Notes: generated from the sequence alone by a model not told the origin. 64,000 nucleotides of DNA from Campylobacter concisus ATCC 51562 (GCF_000466745.1 NZ_ANNI01000009.1:1-64000), one strand, 5' to 3'; shown: positions 7,822 to 17,379, numbered from the stretch's first letter. Translations and numbers: made by a program.

Positions 7822-8928
7822 TTAAGCTCGTTTAAATTTATAATAAAAGGTGCTGCCCTCGCCGTAGACGCTATCAACGCCGTATAAAATGTTATGTTTT
7901 TGGCAAATTTCACTGACGATATTTAGCCCAAGGCCAAAGCCGCCTTGGATTTCATCCTCTCTTACATAACGTTTCCAGACCTTTTTGACGTCCTTTATCC
8001 CCTTGCCAAAGTCCTGCACGCTAAGATTTATGCGGTCTGCTTCAAGCTCTAAATTTACTATTATCTCGCTCTCTTTTGGGCTGTATTTTATGGCGTTTGT
8101 GATGGTGTTATCGATGATGCGCTGAGCTTCGACCTTGCTTAGCATAGTAAATGCATCGCCTTCTAAATTTGTCTTTATCTCGATGTGTTTGACATCGGCC
8201 ACGCTTGAGAGAAATTTCACTCGCTCTATTATGTATTCGCCTAAATTTAGCCGCTCAAGTGGGAATTTTATATAGCCTCGCTTTATGAAGTATTCGACAT
8301 CTTCGTAGGTTATTTGCATCTGTTTTAGGGCATTTTTGATACGGGTTATATACTTGTTTTCAAGTCCAAGCATCTCAAGGTTCATGCCAGCTACGCCAAG
8401 TGGAGTCTTTAGCTCGTGCATGGCGTCGTTAAAGAAGTTGTTCATATATTTTTGAAACTCTTTATAAGGCTTAACACTGCTTAGATATAAAAAATAGACG
8501 ATAAAAAGCACCGCCACAAGGATGACAATGAGCATAAGTGCCGCTAGAAATATGCTTTTTTCATTATCAAGCTCTTTTTCAACGACAATGTAATAAGGCG
8601 TTTTATCCTTTATAAAAAAGCTTTTATAAAACAAGAAGCCATTTTCTTCAAGTGTTACAAATTTAAAGTTGCTTGGCTGCTTGGTAAGATTTGAAATAAT
8701 TGGATTAAAATTTACATCATAGATTGCAAATTTATACTTTAAAGAAGGAGTTATATTTTCATTTTTTAAAAACGAATTTTTGATAATAGTTTCATGCTTC
8801 ATCGCACCAAAAAGAGCTTTTGAAGTGCTATTTTTTTGGCTTAAATTTAAGATCACAAAGCTTTGAAAACAAAAAAGCGACATTATGACAAATGTCGCTA
8901 TGATCTGGATCTTAAAGCTCTTGTGCAT
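7822..8928 (-). CDS. Membrane sensor histidine kinase
   Basis: The 368-residue kinase has membrane helices at about 8-28 and 126-150, with a ~95-residue periplasmic sensor between them. It has no HAMP domain and joins directly to the dimerisation helix MHELKTPLG (phospho-acceptor His171). The ATP-binding domain shows an N box (NTITNAIKYSP), G1 (DFGKGI) and G2 (GGFGLGLN). Its start overlaps the response regulator gene upstream by 17 bases, so the two form a cognate pair. The stimulus is unknown; location downstream of the sulfur reductase operon suggests an electron-acceptor link, but that is inference. Confidence 0.88.
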   Translation of the reverse strand: MHKSFKIQIIATFVIMSLFCFQSFVILNLSQKNSTSKALFGAMKHETIIKNSFLKNENITPSLKYKFAIYDVNFNPIISNLTKQPSNFKFVTLEENGFLFYKSFFIKDKTPYYIVVEKELDNEKSIFLAALMLIVILVAVLFIVYFLYLSSVKPYKEFQKYMNNFFNDAMHELKTPLGVAGMNLEMLGLENKYITRIKNALKQMQITYEDVEYFIKRGYIKFPLERLNLGEYIIERVKFLSSVADVKHIEIKTNLEGDAFTMLSKVEAQRIIDNTITNAIKYSPKESEIIVNLELEADRINLSVQDFGKGIKDVKKVWKRYVREDEIQGGFGLGLNIVSEICQKHNILYGVDSVYGEGSTFYYKFKRA

Positions 8929-9580
8929 CTATCTTGTAGCCTATACGCCTCTTTGAAGTGATAAAGTCACTAGTTGTTTTGTTTCTTATCTTTAAAACGT
9001 GCATTCTAATATCAGCGCCTTCTATCTCTTTGTCATTCCAGACAAGATCTCTTAGCTCTTCCATACTGACGTAAGAATTTAGATGTGAAACTAGACACTC
9101 AACAAGTGCGACTTCTTTTGCACTAAGATCGACCATTTTGCCGTTTTTAAATAGCGCACGCTTGTTTAGATTAAAGCTAAACTCGTCATTGATCTTTACT
9201 ATGTTTTTATCGTCAGTTCCATAGTATTTTCTCATAAGCTCAGTTACTCTAAATTTAAGCTCAGCAAGCTCAAATGGCTTTTTTAGGTATTCGTTACAGC
9301 CAAGCTCGTAGCCAATCGCCATATCGCCTATATCAACTAAAGATGTTGTTATCATGATAGGAGCGTTTGGATTTAAACTCCTTATGTATTTGATAACCTC
9401 ATGCCCATTTACGCCAGGGACTTTTATATCAAGTATAAAAAGATGATAGAAATTTTTCTCTATCAGATCACACGCTTCTTGGCCATCGCTTACAGCTGTA
9501 ACTTCATAACCAAGCGTCTGCAAAAACTCACAGACGCTCTCTTGAAACCCTAAATCATCTTCTAAAAGCAAAATTTTCAA
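8912..9580 (-). CDS. OmpR/PhoB-type response regulator
   Basis: The receiver domain has acidic residues Asp8 and Asp9, phospho-acceptor Asp51 (LFILDIKVPG), Thr79 and Lys101 (YLKKPF). The C-terminal half is an OmpR-type winged helix (LSAKEVALVECL, then MHVLKIRNK and the GYKI wing). The start is a TTG at 9580 preceded by AGGAGAG; no better ATG is nearby. The gene lies 90 bases after the reductase membrane subunit on the same strand and overlaps its kinase, so it may belong to that transcription unit or have its own promoter in the gap. Confidence 0.92.
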   Translation of the reverse strand: MKILLLEDDLGFQESVCEFLQTLGYEVTAVSDGQEACDLIEKNFYHLFILDIKVPGVNGHEVIKYIRSLNPNAPIMITTSLVDIGDMAIGYELGCNEYLKKPFELAELKFRVTELMRKYYGTDDKNIVKINDEFSFNLNKRALFKNGKMVDLSAKEVALVECLVSHLNSYVSMEELRDLVWNDKEIEGADIRMHVLKIRNKTTSDFITSKRRIGYKIDAQEL

Positions 9581-9670
9581 ATCTCTCTCCTAAAAAATAA
9601 GTCTTATTAAGATTTAGCCCTATTGTAATATTTAATAGGTAAATTCAAAATTAAAATTATTTTTTAAGCA

Positions 9671-10606
9671 TTAAATAAAAATTTGCCCCGCATAGACAAT
9701 GTAACACCTTAGCAAAAAGACGCCACATATTACGAATAATGCGTTGATCACGGCAAATTCGCGTTTAAAATCATGCACCTTTAAAACGCTTAAGTCTAAA
9801 ATGATAGGCAAAGCCATACCAAAACCAATGACACCAATATAAAACATCAGCCCAAGAGAATTTGCGCTAAGTGCGTTTGCTACGCTCTCTGCACCACTTG
9901 TGCTTGCACCTTTTACAACCATAAAAAGAGCAACTATGAGCAAAAACTCAGCAATAATCGCAAAAAAATCAAATTTTAATAAATAGTGTGCAATATCGTT
10001 TTGCCTTTTTGCCTTATCTTTTAGCACGCCAACAAGTAACGTAAATGCACCAGCACAGCTCAAGCCTGATACTAAAAATAATACCGGCAAGACTGATGTA
10101 TTCCAAAGTGCGATCTTGTGAGCTGCACTTAGCAAAAAGCCTGTATATGCACCAACGCCAATGCCTAGGATAAAAAGTAAAATTTCAAGTAGGCTTGAAA
10201 GCTTGCTAGCAAAATTTGCAACCACGTCAAAAAGAGAAATTTTAAGCATTGCGATCTCGTTTTTAAATGCACCAACTGCATATATAACGCTAAGAGGCGT
10301 ATAAACTAGAAGTAGCGCAACACCTATTGACATGACTGAGTCGAAGTTGTAAAGCAATAGTATCCAGTAAAAGCTAAGCGGTTTGCCAAGATCAAGCACC
10401 AAAAGAGCAAGTCCAAGAATGATCGCTAATGGAGCGACAAGAGTGGCTGCTTTAAAGTAATAATTCTCTTTACCATATTTTTTTGAAATGAGCACAGCAA
10501 CGATGCTAGCACCCGCACTAAGTCCTGCTAAAAATAGATAAACGGCTATCGGCCAACCCCAGTAAATTTCAGAGTATTGAGCTAGGCTTCCTGACATGTT
10601 ATTCAT
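9671..10606 (-). CDS. phsC: NrfD/PsrC-type membrane subunit of thiosulfate/polysulfide reductase
   Basis: A 311-residue integral membrane protein with eight or more hydrophobic helices. The NrfD-family start is IYWGWPIAVYLFLAGLSAGA, followed by LDLGKPLSFYWILL. This type of subunit binds menaquinol and passes electrons to the periplasmic FeS subunit. It overlaps the upstream phsB gene by 8 bases and has AAAGGAG before its ATG. Family members also serve nitrite and tetrathionate reductases; the adjacent PhsA-like subunit supports the sulfur assignment. Confidence 0.88.
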   Translation of the reverse strand: MNNMSGSLAQYSEIYWGWPIAVYLFLAGLSAGASIVAVLISKKYGKENYYFKAATLVAPLAIILGLALLVLDLGKPLSFYWILLLYNFDSVMSIGVALLLVYTPLSVIYAVGAFKNEIAMLKISLFDVVANFASKLSSLLEILLFILGIGVGAYTGFLLSAAHKIALWNTSVLPVLFLVSGLSCAGAFTLLVGVLKDKAKRQNDIAHYLLKFDFFAIIAEFLLIVALFMVVKGASTSGAESVANALSANSLGLMFYIGVIGFGMALPIILDLSVLKVHDFKREFAVINALFVICGVFLLRCYIVYAGQIFI

Positions 10607-11162
10607 GGTGTGCTCCTTTTGTATTTGCGATCATCGCAAGTGAAGGTTTTGTGTTTAACTCCGCTTTTGGCAAGTAGTATTTACTCTCTTTTAATTTCTT
10701 TGAAATTTTAGAGTTTTCATCATTTACGTCGCCAAAAGTTAGGGCATTTGTAGGGCAGACGCTAACGCAAGCTGGCTCTTTGCCCTCTTCTAGCCTACTC
10801 TCATAGCAAAATGTGCATTTGCCTATCTCACCATTTGGCAAGACGTAGCGAGCGTCGTATGGACAGGCCAGGATGCAGTACTTGCAACTAACACAAATTC
10901 TATGATCAAGCAGCGTCACGCCATCAGCTGTTTTAAAGCTAGCACCAGTTGGGCAAACCTCAACACAAGGTGCATCTTCGCACATAACACAGCTTTGACG
11001 CAAAAAGTCAGTCTTTAAATTTGGAAATGTCCCACTCATCTTTGCATGCACCTGCAAGCGGTAAAGTCCCCTTGGTACGTTGTTTGTACTTCTGCAAGCT
11101 ACCGAGCAGCCTTGGCAGCCGATGCATAAATTTTCATCATGTATCATCATATATTTTTTCAT
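10599..11162 (-). CDS. phsB: 4Fe-4S ferredoxin-type electron transfer subunit (PhsB/PsrB)
   Basis: The 187-residue protein carries four cysteine clusters typical of DMSO-reductase-family beta subunits: CIGCQGCSVAC, CVMCEDAPCVEVCP, CVSCKYCILACP with CTFC, and CVSVCP. It therefore binds about four [4Fe-4S] clusters linking the quinol subunit to the molybdenum subunit. It has no signal peptide and would be exported with the Tat-dependent catalytic subunit. It lies 9 bases after phsA and overlaps phsC. Confidence 0.92.
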   Translation of the reverse strand: MKKYMMIHDENLCIGCQGCSVACRSTNNVPRGLYRLQVHAKMSGTFPNLKTDFLRQSCVMCEDAPCVEVCPTGASFKTADGVTLLDHRICVSCKYCILACPYDARYVLPNGEIGKCTFCYESRLEEGKEPACVSVCPTNALTFGDVNDENSKISKKLKESKYYLPKAELNTKPSLAMIANTKGAHHE

Positions 11163-11171
11163 TTTCTATCC

Positions 11172-13445
11172 TTACGCTTTACTTATGCTAACGCCAACAT
11201 TTGTAACCATAGTCGCAGCCACTGGCCCTTCGGCTGGATTAAGAAGCACGCTTGTATTTAGTCCCACGTGATCTATACTCTTAAGAGCTGGAGTGATGTG
11301 CCCAAAGCCGTGATAGATAAAGAGTGTATCTTCCCTAATGCCCTCGGTCACCATGAGCTTGCCTTTTTGCTCGCCAAATTTATTTTTCACCACGACCATA
11401 TCGCCATCACGTAAATTTTTACGTTTAGCTGTTTTTGGATTTATCCAGATAGGGCTATCACTCATAAGATCATGAAGCGACGGCACCGCCTGAGTATGTC
11501 CATTGGTATGAATAGGCGTTTTGCCACAAGTTAGACAAAGATCATGCCCGTCAAATGTATCCATATCTTTATCATTTAGCGCGCCATATCCTACAAACTG
11601 CGCTTCGACATCAGGCAAAAATAGCTCTATCTTGCCGCTTTTTGTTTTAAGCTTAGCCATATCATCCATTAGGCCATTTTCGCCTACGAATTTAGCAGCT
11701 ACTGGATATTTAGCGATAAATTTATCGATCATGCCTTTTTCTCTAAACAAAATTCCCGGCTCATCCCACGTGATAAAGCCATCTTTTTCCAGCGTAGCAA
11801 GTAAATTTACATCTCCGCCAGCTTGTTGCATCCTAAACTCACGTATGTCGTTCCAAGTATAAAGCTCATCTATCTTCATGCGGCGTGCTAGCTCCCTAAA
11901 GATAAATGCCCCGTCTCTCGTGTCACCAACTGGATCAATAACTTTATTTCTTATCATATAAGCTGGTTTTAGACCTGACTTATCCTCTATGCCCTCGTCG
12001 CGCTCAAGGTAGCTACTCTCAGGCAAGATAACATCAGCGAATGTCGCCATATCGTTTAGATAAACATCGCTTACCACTATAAAATCAAGTTTCTTCATCG
12101 CCTCTATACTCTTCATCGTCTCAGCAACGTTTATTAGGTGATTAAAGCGGATGTTAAACCAGCCTTTTATGGCGTATGGTTTCTCGCTTAAGATAGCGTC
12201 ATTTATATCCATCAAAACGCCATGTTTTCTACTTACAAATTTATGCCTACCAGTCTCGCCAGCAAAGTCTAGTCTAGTGACTTTTGGTACTTTAAATTTC
12301 TCATCTGGATTTTTAAGAACTGGGAATTTATCCTCGCCAACTAGCTTGTTAAAGGTTTTTGCATTTTTGCCACCAAAAAGACCACCTTTAACCTCCCAGT
12401 TACCCATCATCGCATTTGCCACCATGATGGCCTTTGTCCTCATATATTCAGCTTTTGTGGTGGTTGTCTTATGTCCAAAATCAAAAATAACTCTTGGAGC
12501 AGCTTTATAAATTTCATCAGCAATGCGTCTAACATCACTTGCTTTTATGCCAGTGATTGCCTCTTGCCATTCAGGCGTTTTGCCCTCTACACTTTTAACG
12601 ATCTCATCAAAGCCAATTGTAAATTTCTCAATAAATTCTTTATCGTAAGTGCCATTTTGTATCCATGTATTTATGATAGCTAGAACAAAAGCTAGATCAG
12701 TGCCAGGTCTAACTGGTAGCCACTCATCAGCCTTTGAAGCCACCACGCTAAATCTTGGCTCAAGCACAAGTAGCTTTGTATCTTTTTTAGCTGCAAATTT
12801 AGCAAGCTTTTTAGCATCAGCTATGACGATGCCCTCAAAGAGGTTGTGGCCAAAATTTACAACATATTTTGCATTTGCAAAGTCTCTTTTTAGTTTAGCT
12901 ATGCCGTACATCTGCTCGCAGACCATTTGATAGGTGATCGGACAGCACGAAAAATGTGAAAAGCAGTTTGGCGAGCCGTAAGCTGAGGCAAAATTTACCA
13001 TTAGCTTATGTGTTTGCGAGCTTTTACAGGTAAAGACAAAGCTTTCAGGGCCATACTTTTGCTTTATCTCAAGCATTTTTGAAGCAACTAGATCAAGTGC
13101 CTCGTCCCAGCTAGCCTCACGCCACTTATTTTCTCCTCTCTCACCAACCCTAATCAAAGGCTTTTTGACTCTATTTTCGTCATAAAGCTGACTAAAACCA
13201 GAGCCACCTCTTGCACAAAGCGAAGTTGCCGTACCGCCAGCTTTTGGATTACCACTTAAGAAGCAAATTTTATTATCAACGACCTTTGCTTCGATGGGGC
13301 ATCTTGAAGAGCACATCTCGCAAAAGCTACGGACGTACTTCTCATCTTGCTTTGCAGCATTTTCTAAAGCACCGCCCGGCAAGGATGATGCAACCATACT
13401 AACTCCAGCACCGAATTTTAAAAATTCTCGTCTATTTAAGCTCAT
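11172..13445 (-). CDS. phsA: Molybdopterin catalytic subunit of thiosulfate/polysulfide reductase
   Basis: The 757-residue periplasmic enzyme starts with a Tat signal (NRREFLKFGAG). A [4Fe-4S] site follows (CEMCSSRCP, then a distant Cys in LCARGG), then molybdopterin dinucleotide domains. SHFSCCPITYQM holds the probable Mo-ligating cysteine. Length and colinear motifs such as NTWIQNGTYDKEFIEKFT and THTNGHTQAVP-like stretches match Salmonella PhsA (758 residues). It would reduce thiosulfate or polysulfide to sulfide with menaquinol from PhsC. PhsA and PsrA are hard to separate by sequence, so the exact substrate is open. First gene of phsABC, with AAAGGGAG before its ATG. Confidence 0.9.
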   Translation of the reverse strand: MSLNRREFLKFGAGVSMVASSLPGGALENAAKQDEKYVRSFCEMCSSRCPIEAKVVDNKICFLSGNPKAGGTATSLCARGGSGFSQLYDENRVKKPLIRVGERGENKWREASWDEALDLVASKMLEIKQKYGPESFVFTCKSSQTHKLMVNFASAYGSPNCFSHFSCCPITYQMVCEQMYGIAKLKRDFANAKYVVNFGHNLFEGIVIADAKKLAKFAAKKDTKLLVLEPRFSVVASKADEWLPVRPGTDLAFVLAIINTWIQNGTYDKEFIEKFTIGFDEIVKSVEGKTPEWQEAITGIKASDVRRIADEIYKAAPRVIFDFGHKTTTTKAEYMRTKAIMVANAMMGNWEVKGGLFGGKNAKTFNKLVGEDKFPVLKNPDEKFKVPKVTRLDFAGETGRHKFVSRKHGVLMDINDAILSEKPYAIKGWFNIRFNHLINVAETMKSIEAMKKLDFIVVSDVYLNDMATFADVILPESSYLERDEGIEDKSGLKPAYMIRNKVIDPVGDTRDGAFIFRELARRMKIDELYTWNDIREFRMQQAGGDVNLLATLEKDGFITWDEPGILFREKGMIDKFIAKYPVAAKFVGENGLMDDMAKLKTKSGKIELFLPDVEAQFVGYGALNDKDMDTFDGHDLCLTCGKTPIHTNGHTQAVPSLHDLMSDSPIWINPKTAKRKNLRDGDMVVVKNKFGEQKGKLMVTEGIREDTLFIYHGFGHITPALKSIDHVGLNTSVLLNPAEGPVAATMVTNVGVSISKA

Positions 13446-13693
13446 CTTTCTCCCTTTAAAGATATTTGCCTTTAGTTATTCTAGTATTTAAAGTTGAAAA
13501 TAAAATTAAATCTTACTTAATATTTATATTTAGATTTTTAGTTTTAAAAAATGGGTATTCTAATATCAAAATGAATAAAATTCTAAAAATTATAAATTTA
13601 ATTAATATAATTTTTAACGCGATCTTATAAAAATTTTAAATATAAAATTTTGATTAAGGATTTTGAATAGAAATTAAAAATTTTAAAGGGATT

Positions 13694-13720
13694 TAAAAAA
13701 GCCGAGAGAGATCTCGGCTT
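13694..13720 (-). terminator. Rho-independent terminator after dcuA
   Basis: A 7-bp stem, GCCGAGA/TCTCGGC (13701-13718) with a 4-base loop, is followed on the minus strand by six T residues (13695-13700). It lies about 20 bases past the dcuA stop. The rest of the 293-bp gap up to phsA is very AT-rich and should hold the phsA promoter, though no single box stands out. Confidence 0.85.
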
Positions 13721-13738
13721 AAGTCTGATTTAAAATAC

Positions 13739-15226
13739 TTATAAAAGTATCGGAGCTACTAAAAATCCAAGTGCAACAGAAAAAACAATAGCTAAAACAC
13801 CTGGAATAAAAAATGAGTGGTTGAATATATATTTACCTATCCTAGTTGTTCCAGTATCATCCATTTGAACGGCTCCAAGTAGTGTCGGATATGTTGGCAA
13901 TACAAACAATGCTGAAACTGCAGCAAATGATGCAACTAAAATATATGCGTCACCGTTATTTGCAGCAGTTAAACCAAGTGCAGCTATAACTGTAGGAATA
14001 AGTGCCTTTGCGGTAGCAGCTTGAGAATAAAGAAGCATACTAGCAAAAAATAACGCAACCGCTAGCATAAACGGATAGTCTTTAACAAAATCGCCGGCAA
14101 AATTTTTGATCGCATCGGTGTGATTTACCACAAAAGTATCTCCAAGCCACGCTACACCTAGCACGCAGACGCACGCGGTCATACCACTTTTAAATGTAGC
14201 TGTATTAAATAGCTTATCGACCTTGACACCACAAGTTAGTGTGATTAAAGTAGCGATAACTAGCATAAAGCTCATAATAGCGTTATCTCTAGTTAATACC
14301 AACACCTTTGTAGGCTTATCTGGATCTTCTACATATTTTACATTAGTAGTTGAGTCAGTTTTGACTTTTATATCTTTTGCGACAAGTTCATTAAATTTAT
14401 CTGGACTTTTGGTCTCATAAATTTTTTCATAACCTGTTACATAGCTTGGTTTTATCCAGCCTACGTTTTTACTAATAGCAGTAGCATATAAAACGACAGA
14501 GATAACGCCAACCAGGAATATTAAAACAGATAATTTAGCTCCTTTTGGAAGCTCTTTTTTCTCTTCGATTTTAACATCTTTTATTAGCCCTTCTTTAAGT
14601 CTTCTTTGATACTCTTTATCGCTACTTAGATCAAGATTATAAAATATATTTATAACAAGAGCTGTTAGCATACAACCAATAAAAGTTGTAGGTATCCAGA
14701 TAGCTAATAGTAATGGATAGCTAATGCCGAGTCCGCCCAAGGCATGCTCACCAGCCATAAATACAACCGCTGCTGAAACTGGGCTTGCTGTAATAGCTAT
14801 CTGACTAGCAACAACAGCTATACTAAGAGGCGCGCTAGGCTTAATATTTTGTGTCTTTGCAACTTCAGTAATAACTGGAATCATAGAAAATGCTGTGTGT
14901 CCAGTACCAGCAAATACAGTTAGCAGATAAGTGACAACTGGAGCTAAGAAATTTATGTATTTTGGATGTTTTCTTAGCACCCCTTCGGCTATTTGTACCA
15001 AATAATCAAGGCCACCTGCTACTTGCATCGCTGTAATAGCGGCTATAACGGACATAATGATTAAAATAACATCCCAAGGTATACTACCTGCTTTTAATCC
15101 AAGTCCTAAAGTTAAAACTACGACGCCAATACCACCAGCATAACCAATGGCCATACCGCCTAGTCTAACACCCAAGAATATCGCACCAAAGAGTACGATC
15201 AACTGTAATATCAATGAAATATCCAT
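13739..15226 (-). CDS. dcuA: Anaerobic C4-dicarboxylate transporter (DcuA/DcuB family)
   Basis: An inner-membrane antiporter exchanging fumarate, malate or aspartate for succinate during fumarate respiration. Family features include GGMAIGYAGGIGVVVLTLGL near residue 24, GTGHTAFSMIPVI and the C-terminal SHSFFIPG-like FNHSFFIPGVLA. At 495 residues it is longer than the ~440 of typical DcuA or DcuB. The extra length is a hydrophilic insertion at about 260-315 (from GWIKPSYVTGY to KPTKVLVLTRD) between two membrane helices. It follows aspA on the same strand, as in many enterics and campylobacters, separated by a hairpin. DcuA and DcuB cannot be told apart with confidence. Confidence 0.9.
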   Translation of the reverse strand: MDISLILQLIVLFGAIFLGVRLGGMAIGYAGGIGVVVLTLGLGLKAGSIPWDVILIIMSVIAAITAMQVAGGLDYLVQIAEGVLRKHPKYINFLAPVVTYLLTVFAGTGHTAFSMIPVITEVAKTQNIKPSAPLSIAVVASQIAITASPVSAAVVFMAGEHALGGLGISYPLLLAIWIPTTFIGCMLTALVINIFYNLDLSSDKEYQRRLKEGLIKDVKIEEKKELPKGAKLSVLIFLVGVISVVLYATAISKNVGWIKPSYVTGYEKIYETKSPDKFNELVAKDIKVKTDSTTNVKYVEDPDKPTKVLVLTRDNAIMSFMLVIATLITLTCGVKVDKLFNTATFKSGMTACVCVLGVAWLGDTFVVNHTDAIKNFAGDFVKDYPFMLAVALFFASMLLYSQAATAKALIPTVIAALGLTAANNGDAYILVASFAAVSALFVLPTYPTLLGAVQMDDTGTTRIGKYIFNHSFFIPGVLAIVFSVALGFLVAPILL

Positions 15227-15268
15227 TGAAAACTCCTCTATTAAATTTTATAACTAAAATTTTTACTT

Positions 15269-15294
15269 AAGCGTGTCAGAATTTTGACACGCTT
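15269..15294 (-). terminator. Hairpin between aspA and dcuA
   Basis: GCGTGTCA/TGACACGC (15271-15278 and 15285-15292) forms an 8-bp stem, extended by flanking A-T pairs, with a 6-base loop. It lies just after aspA and before dcuA. The T-run after it on the minus strand is poor, so it may be a partial terminator, or an RNA-processing site setting the aspA:dcuA ratio. Confidence 0.6.
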
Positions 15295-15317
15295 TTAATA
15301 ATACTTTGCTTAAATTT

Positions 15318-16718
15318 CTACCTAACCATGCTTGGATTTAGCATATTTTTTGGCTCTAAAATTTTATCGATCTCTTCTTTGCTTAGATAGCCTCTCTCTA
15401 GGCAGATATCGCCAACAGCTTTACCAGTTTGCAAAGCCTCTTTAGCGATGCTTGCAGATTTTTCATAGCCAATGTACGGGTTAAATGCTGTTACGATACC
15501 AACTGAGCCTAGAACTGATTTTAAGCAAGCTTCAGGATTTGCTGTTAGTTTTCTTACAGCTTTTTCAGCTAGTGTTTTCATCGCGTTTTCAAGGATAAAT
15601 ATAGAGTTAAATAACGCATAAGCGATGCCTGGCTCAAATGCATTTAGCTCAAATTCGCCTCTTTCTGAGCAAAGCATGATAGTTACGTCGTTGCCGATTA
15701 CCTCGTAGCATGCCTCGCCTACGACCTCTGCGATAACTGGGTTTACTTTGCCTGGCATGATTGAGCTACCTGGTTGCATTTGCGGTAAATTTATCTCGCC
15801 AAGACCGCATCTTGGACCTGAGTTCATCAAACGAAGGTCATTTGCGATTTTTGAAAGTCTAACAGCTGCAGTTTTTAACGCGCCACTTACGTGAACGAAG
15901 TCTGCTGTATCTTGTGTAGCTGCGATGAAATCATCAGCTTTTTTGAAATCAACACCAGTGATATCTTTTAACTTTTTAACAACTACATTTTTATAATCAG
16001 GGTGGCAGTTAATACCTGTACCAATCGCAGTTGCACCCATATTTAGATATGTCATTGACTCGCGTGCAGCTGTGATCTTTTCGATATCGCTTTTAATGTA
16101 GCTTGCAAATGCATTAAATGTATTTCCAAGTGTTGTAGGAACTGCGTCCTCAAGCTCAGTTCTACCCATTTTAATGATATCTTTAAAATCTTTTGCTTTT
16201 TTATCAAGTTCATCTTTTAGTAGATTCATCGCAGCAAGCAAATCAGTAAGTTTTGCGTAAGTTGCTACTTTTATTGAGCTTGGGTAAGTATCATTTGTAC
16301 TTTGTCCAAGGTTTGTATGATCGTTTGGATGGATGTATTGATACTCACCTTTTTTATGACCCATGCTCTCAAGCGCGATGTTTGTAATAACCTCGTTTGC
16401 ATTCATGTTTGTACTTGTTCCAGCACCACCTTGGACCATATCAACCACAAATTGATCTAAAAACTCACCAGCTATTACTCTATCAGCGGCTTTTGCTAGC
16501 GTATCAGCGATCTTAGGATCTAAAACGCCAACCTCTTTATTTGCAAGTGCAGCTGCTTTTTTGATTTGTGCAAATGCTTTTACAAAGTATGGATACTCTT
16601 TTAAAGTTCTACCGCTCATGTGAAAATTTTCGGTAGCTCTAAATGTTTGGATACCATAATAAAAATCGTTAGAGATTTCCAACTCACCTATAAAATCGTG
16701 TTCTTTTCTGGTTGCCAT
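15318..16718 (-). CDS. aspA: Aspartate ammonia-lyase
   Basis: AspA deaminates aspartate to fumarate, feeding fumarate reductase and amino-acid catabolism. The 466-residue protein is full length. It has TSTNMNANEVI, NDTYPSS and the fumarase/aspartase signature GSSIMPGKVNPVI around the catalytic serine loop. I choose the second ATG (16718): AAGGAG lies seven bases before it but only one base before the first ATG, and orthologues begin M(A/G)TRKEHDFIGEL. The adjacent dcuA provides aspartate uptake and succinate exchange. Confidence 0.97.
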   Translation of the reverse strand: MATRKEHDFIGELEISNDFYYGIQTFRATENFHMSGRTLKEYPYFVKAFAQIKKAAALANKEVGVLDPKIADTLAKAADRVIAGEFLDQFVVDMVQGGAGTSTNMNANEVITNIALESMGHKKGEYQYIHPNDHTNLGQSTNDTYPSSIKVATYAKLTDLLAAMNLLKDELDKKAKDFKDIIKMGRTELEDAVPTTLGNTFNAFASYIKSDIEKITAARESMTYLNMGATAIGTGINCHPDYKNVVVKKLKDITGVDFKKADDFIAATQDTADFVHVSGALKTAAVRLSKIANDLRLMNSGPRCGLGEINLPQMQPGSSIMPGKVNPVIAEVVGEACYEVIGNDVTIMLCSERGEFELNAFEPGIAYALFNSIFILENAMKTLAEKAVRKLTANPEACLKSVLGSVGIVTAFNPYIGYEKSASIAKEALQTGKAVGDICLERGYLSKEEIDKILEPKNMLNPSMVR

Positions 16719-16860
16719 AACCATTCTCCTTATAAAAAAATGTATTAATGAAATTATATAGATATTTAATATTTTAAATATTAATTACTACTTTATTTTT
16801 TTAAGCTTTGACTTTTAACCTAGATAAAACGACTTTTGGAGAAAAATTTATAGTAGCTTT

Positions 16861-16886
16861 TAAGCTATATTTAATAATATAGCTTA
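16861..16886. promoter_or_regulatory. Perfect 11-bp inverted repeat upstream of aspA
   Basis: TAAGCTATATT and AATATAGCTTA are perfect complements separated by TAAT, about 145 bp upstream of aspA. It could be an operator for a dimeric regulator, or a hairpin in a long leader or small RNA. No T-run typical of a terminator follows. Confidence 0.5.
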
Positions 16887-17342
16887 GATAAATTGTTATT
16901 TTAATAATAATATCACTTTTTTATTATATAAAAAGCTCATAATTAGCTCAAATTTATTTAAATTTTTAAGCTTAAAAGGTAAATATATAGAAAAATAACA
17001 TAAAATAAATATTAAATCACACTTTTTATATCCAAAAATATAAAAAATAAAGTTAAATTTTATTTCTAATATTACTTTAGAAAGTAAAAACTAAGTAAAT
17101 ATCACCATATTGCAAAGTAAATTTATTAAATTTTTAAATAGAGCCCTTAAACTAAGCATCATAAAAATATTATTTAATAAATTTTATTTTACAAATCTTA
17201 CTAATACTTTAGAAAATTCTTATTAATTTTCTTTCTTATTTATAAAGTCTTTTTATTGGATTTTAATAATTTTTATAAGCTATTTTTAATTTATATAGCT
17301 AGATTAATACTTGCAAGATTTTGTAGTAAATATAAATTTTAA

Positions 17343-17369
17343 TCTTGCCCCTACAATAAGGAGCAAGAA
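17343..17369 (-). terminator. Probable terminator after the ABC-F gene
   Basis: TCTTGC...GCAAGA arms with one mismatch and two further G-C pairs lie directly after the ABC-F stop codon. On the minus strand the stem is followed by an AT-rich tract. The stem is modest. Confidence 0.5.
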
Positions 17370-17379
17370 ATAACAAATT

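Larger units (their letters stand above)
16719..17379. other. Long AT-rich non-coding region upstream of aspA
   Basis: About 660 bp with no open frame that looks coding on either strand, and almost entirely A and T. It contains an 11-bp perfect inverted repeat at 16861-16886 and a likely terminator at its far end. I see no tRNA, riboswitch or repeat array. It should hold the aspA promoter and could bind nucleoid proteins or regulators responding to amino acids or oxygen. Confidence 0.6.
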
